In this document: positions 22,516 to 24,984 of the stretch, one piece after another | Position numbering within the stretch: the first letter of the stretch is position 1 | Layout: every line of letters begins with the position of its first letter | Source of the DNA: an uncultured Akkermansia sp. | Lineage (GTDB): Bacteria; Verrucomicrobiota; Verrucomicrobiia; Verrucomicrobiales; Akkermansiaceae | Assembly (NCBI GenBank): GCA_904501955.1 | Contig: CAJGCY010000023.1 | Span: forward strand, 1-24,984 | Length of the DNA stretch: 24,984 bases | Reading direction: 5' to 3' | Position numbers and translations under genes: made by a program | The notes under the pieces: model-generated | Told to the model about the DNA's origin: nothing | Database searches by the model: none | Seen by the model: the letters and a program-made list of their open reading frames with translations, nothing else

Positions 22516-23307
22516 ATGGAACACAAGGACTACATAGCCACGCTTCCGGAAGCAGAGCGCAAAGCTCTGGCTGTATGCGGCATCAGCAAAGCAAACCAGC
22601 TGAGCCGCATCAGCCCGGAGCGGCTGTATGCTGAGATTGAGCAGGCTCGCCAACTGTTCGGCGAGGAGGAGCTGCCCGCGCTTTCGCAAGAGCGCTTGCA
22701 ACAAATCTACACGCTCAGCACCGCACAGACGGAGAGCAAGCAGCCGGAGCAAACGCCCACCAAAAAAACGGAGGATGAGGATTTTGCCCGCAACATACCG
22801 GAGCTCAAGCTGCGCAACAGGAATCGCCACCGCAAGGTGGAGGACGAGGAAACCGCAGGCACCGTGCGAGAAATGACGCAGGAGGAGGCGGAAAAGCACA
22901 AGAAGCACGTCACCGGCAAGTCCGGAGCCATCCGCTGCACACACCCGCTGCGCACCATGCTGAGTGCGCTTTTGCTCATCTGGATGTACGTGGCCATCAT
23001 CGGCGCGATAGCCTACACCGCCGGACTGCTGCTGGGCGTCATCAAGAACGCCAGCTCTGCTATACCGCTGGCCTTGTTCTTGTCCGGCGTGTTGCCGTAC
23101 ATCCTCATCGTACGCAAGACCAAGTGCTCCGTGTGCAACATGCCGATCTTGTCCATGGCGAGTTATCCGCGTAACAAGTTTGCGCACCGATTCCCGCTGC
23201 TGGGCTACACCTTCCCCACCGCACTACACATCATCTTCTTATGGTGGTACCGCTGCCCTGCATGCGGTACCCCCCAGAAGCTACTCAAGAGAAAGCACCA
23301 CCGGTAA
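22516..23307 (+). CDS. Membrane protein with N-terminal helical domain and split zinc-ribbon cysteines
   Basis: The 263-residue protein has three parts. Residues 1-70 form a helical region with a helix-hairpin-helix-like stretch (ALAVCGISKANQLSRISPER). Residues 70-140 are very polar and rich in Glu, Lys and Arg, and probably disordered. The C-terminal part has two or three membrane helices (about 147-177, 182-199, 232-244). Flanking the last is a pair of CxxC motifs, C204-x2-C207 and C247-x2-C250, which could together bind one zinc ion, as in zinc ribbons. I recognise no named family. It starts 22 bases after valS, so it is likely co-transcribed. I take the start at 22516 rather than the in-frame ATG at 22465, which lies inside valS. 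Confidence 0.75.
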   Translation: MEHKDYIATLPEAERKALAVCGISKANQLSRISPERLYAEIEQARQLFGEEELPALSQERLQQIYTLSTAQTESKQPEQTPTKKTEDEDFARNIPELKLRNRNRHRKVEDEETAGTVREMTQEEAEKHKKHVTGKSGAIRCTHPLRTMLSALLLIWMYVAIIGAIAYTAGLLLGVIKNASSAIPLALFLSGVLPYILIVRKTKCSVCNMPILSMASYPRNKFAHRFPLLGYTFPTALHIIFLWWYRCPACGTPQKLLKRKHHR

Positions 23308-23322
23308 TACAACCTGCACGTC

Positions 23323-23730
23323 ATGTATACCCGCACCCCCATTATAGTCACGCTGGCAATCACTTGCGCAGCGCAACACGCTGCTGCCCAAGACTCTCAC
23401 ATTTCCTTGGCGAATGAGATTATCAACCTGCTCTCCGCCACGGAAATTTGCCTCAACACCTGCCGCGATGCCGCAAGTGTACAAGCAGTGCTCCCGCAAC
23501 TGGAGCTGCTTGCCCAAAAAGCAGCGGACATCAAAGAACGCCAAAGCAAACTGCCGGACTTCACCCCGGCGGAGGATAAGGAAATCGCCAGGCTCATCCC
23601 CACCTACACCACCCTCAGCAAAGCGATTGACGCCCACCTGCAACGCTTGGCGGATTCCGGGCTCATGAGCCCCGAGTTGCGGGCAATTTTGGGCTATACC
23701 CAGCCGGATTCACCACCTACAACAAATTAA
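23323..23730 (+). CDS. Small exported helical protein, family member 3
   Basis: The 135-residue protein has a signal peptide (hydrophobic stretch IIVTLAITCAAQHAAA, cleavage near AAA-QD). The mature part follows the same plan as the products of 5230-5631 and 5610-6143: a hydrophobic first helix (NEIINLLSATEICLNTC), an Asp-Ala-Ala-rich turn, a second helix (VLPQLELLAQKAADI), a polar middle with Tyr, and a last helix with HLQRLADSGLMSPELRAIL. Two cysteines in the first helix could form a disulfide with another protein. The function is unknown. It lies 15 bases after the membrane protein gene and ends the valS transcription unit at the terminator near 23754. Confidence 0.72.
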   Translation: MYTRTPIIVTLAITCAAQHAAAQDSHISLANEIINLLSATEICLNTCRDAASVQAVLPQLELLAQKAADIKERQSKLPDFTPAEDKEIARLIPTYTTLSKAIDAHLQRLADSGLMSPELRAILGYTQPDSPPTTN

Positions 23731-23753
23731 GACGAAAAAAATATTTTTACCCC

Positions 23754-23781
23754 CACCCACAAGATATTGTGGGTGTTTTTA
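23754..23781 (+). terminator. Terminator of the valS unit
   Basis: The stem CACCCACAA (23754-23762) and TTGTGGGTG (23767-23775) with a 4-base loop is followed by a T tract. Confidence 0.88.
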
Positions 23782-23842
23782 TAAATTCATGCCACATGAA
23801 TGAAGTGCGGCAATAGCGCGAAATGGGCTCTGAATTTTATGC

Positions 23843-23870
23843 TTGCAAAATGTCAGTAAAACCGTAATAT
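23843..23870 (+). promoter_or_regulatory. Predicted promoter of the MarR-type regulator gene
   Basis: TTGCAA (23843-23848) and TAATAT (23865-23870) are separated by 16 bases. The leader to the ATG at 23902 would be about 25 bases and holds no Shine-Dalgarno motif. It may hold the regulator's own operator, but no clear palindrome is visible. Confidence 0.55.
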
Positions 23871-23901
23871 CGAGGTTACCAAAGCACTTTTACTTCACCA
23901 A

Positions 23902-24369
23902 ATGAAACACAGCATGAACACAAGACACAACGCACTTACGGCAGACGAAGCCCAGCATTTGGCAGACTTCGTGCTGTTCTCACAACGCAATTGCATCCTC
24001 CGCCTCTCTCCGGAGTTGAACCAGGACAAGATTTCCTATCCGCAGTTTTTCCTGTTGGCCTATCTGGCTGAGGAAGAATGCCTTTCCATGAGCAGCATCG
24101 CCCGCATGATGGGGCACTCCACCGCAGCAGCCACCGGTATGGTGGATAAGCTGCAGGAGCTTGGCCACCTCAAGCGCTTCACCGCCGCAGCAGACCGCCG
24201 CAAGATTATGGTGCGCATCACCGAGCAAGGGCGCGAGCTCATCAACCGCATGCGTGGCAACATAGCACGCGACCTCGCAGACCTCATGGCCCAAGAGGAC
24301 AACGCCATGCAGCTCAACAAAGCCCGCACACTCATCAAGCGTCGTAACAACGCTACCAACATCAAGTAA
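23902..24369 (+). CDS. MarR-family winged-helix transcription regulator
   Basis: The 155-residue size and layout are those of MarR regulators, which bind DNA as dimers and often respond to small ligands. An N-terminal dimerisation helix (about 10-35) is followed by a winged helix-turn-helix, with LSMSSIARMMGHSTAAATGM (helix-turn-recognition helix, about 60-80). The wing is FTAAADRRKIMVRITEQG (about 93-110), with the conserved Asp-Arg-Arg. The C-terminal helices are rich in Arg and Asn. The start could also be the ATG at 23914. The next gene (24397) lies 27 bases downstream and may be co-transcribed. The target genes and ligand are unknown. Confidence 0.85.
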   Translation: MKHSMNTRHNALTADEAQHLADFVLFSQRNCILRLSPELNQDKISYPQFFLLAYLAEEECLSMSSIARMMGHSTAAATGMVDKLQELGHLKRFTAAADRRKIMVRITEQGRELINRMRGNIARDLADLMAQEDNAMQLNKARTLIKRRNNATNIK

Positions 24370-24396
24370 TACCACCCCAAGCAACACATCACCGCC

Positions 24397-24984
24397 ATGA
24401 GCAGCTACGCACCGGCATATCTGGATCGCCTCAACGCGTTCGAACACAATTTTGCCCGATTCATCACCCGCATTCCCGGCGTGGAGGTCACCACTGACAG
24501 AGCAGCCACCATTTCCGCCCTGACCCCGGCACATGAGCAAGTGCTGACAGAGGGAGGCATCGCGACCAAGATGCTGCGTCGCGCCCAGCAGGTGCACGGC
24601 AACCGCGTAGCCCTGGTGGGAGATATCGGTTGCTCTTTCCCGGTAGAGGGCGTAGATGCCCTGTGCTGCGGAGGCAAAGCTGACTGCTGCTTGGGTATTT
24701 ACGTAGCAGACTGCGCCGCTGTATGGGTATACGACCCCGTGACCGGCAGCCGCGGTTTGGCACACTCCGGCAAGCTCGGCACGCAGCAAAACATCGTCAA
24801 TGAGCTGCTGCGCGCCATGAACAAATACTTAGGCGTCACGCCAGCTGACTGCATTGCCGTCATCTCTCCCTGCATTCGCCCCCCGCACTACGAGGTAGAC
24901 ATCCCCACGGCCATCAAAGCCCAGTTGGCAGCGGCCGGACTGGCGGAAGCGAACATCATCGACAGCGAGCTGGACACCGCAGCA
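24397..24984 (+). CDS. YfiH/PgeF-like (laccase-domain) protein, 3' end outside window
   Basis: The open frame starts at ATG 24397 (MSSYAPAYLDRLNAFEH) and runs off the window after 196 residues. It shows the order of the YfiH/LACC1 family, whose members bind zinc and act as purine-nucleoside phosphorylases or peptidoglycan-editing enzymes. It has RAQQVHGNRV with the first His, GVDALCCGG, IYVADCAAVWVYD with the key Cys, GLAHSGKLG with the second His, and ISPCIRPPHYEVD. The three metal or catalytic residues are thus present. However, the usual HAGWRG is HSGKLG here and the usual GP-x-IG is SPCIR, so it is a divergent member. It may be co-transcribed with the MarR gene 27 bases before it. Confidence 0.78.
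   Translation, partial: MSSYAPAYLDRLNAFEHNFARFITRIPGVEVTTDRAATISALTPAHEQVLTEGGIATKMLRRAQQVHGNRVALVGDIGCSFPVEGVDALCCGGKADCCLGIYVADCAAVWVYDPVTGSRGLAHSGKLGTQQNIVNELLRAMNKYLGVTPADCIAVISPCIRPPHYEVDIPTAIKAQLAAAGLAEANIIDSELDTAA

Overview
The window looks like a piece of chromosome from a Gram-negative bacterium, most probably of the PVC/Verrucomicrobiota group (Akkermansia-like). That placement is an inference from the mix of genes: many exported proteins of unknown function with Sec signals, a thioredoxin-like exported paralog cluster, Sel1 and SulP proteins, and no Shine-Dalgarno motifs. No rRNA or other taxonomic marker is present. I see no tRNA, rRNA, CRISPR array, prophage or transposase gene.

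Layout. 1-3413: three related exported thioredoxin-like proteins (the first cut by the window edge, the last on the minus strand). 3589-7258: a plus-strand run of a coiled-coil exported protein, two small exported proteins and a D12-class adenine DNA methyltransferase. 7986-11644: menC (minus), a ZIP metal transporter (plus), then rsgA and coaB (minus, overlapping by 4 bases). 11805-12404: a lipoprotein (minus). 12799-15638: a SulP permease followed closely by mutY (plus). 16228-19661: a large exported protein of unknown function and a Sel1-repeat protein (both minus). 19815-23730: valS, a membrane zinc-ribbon-like protein and a third small exported protein (plus). 23902-24984: a MarR-type regulator and a YfiH/PgeF-like protein cut by the window end.

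Two signals run through the whole window. First, five intergenic elements share a 17-base terminal inverted repeat (CGATAAATCGGAAGTTG and its complement). Three are long (about 490-590 bases) and all lie between convergent genes. Two are short (about 153 bases), nearly identical, and lie upstream of genes. All are rich in nested palindromes, encode nothing convincing, and look like non-autonomous mobile or structure-forming repeats. Second, eight genes have a -35/-10 pair with a 16-17 base spacer placed so close to the start codon (6-10 bases from the -10 box to ATG) that their mRNAs should be leaderless or nearly so. This also fixes several start codons. No gene in the window has a convincing Shine-Dalgarno sequence.

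The recognisable genes are mostly housekeeping: valyl-tRNA charging, ribosome maturation, coenzyme A and menaquinone synthesis, and repair of oxidised DNA. The exported paralog families and the repeat elements are the lineage-specific part.
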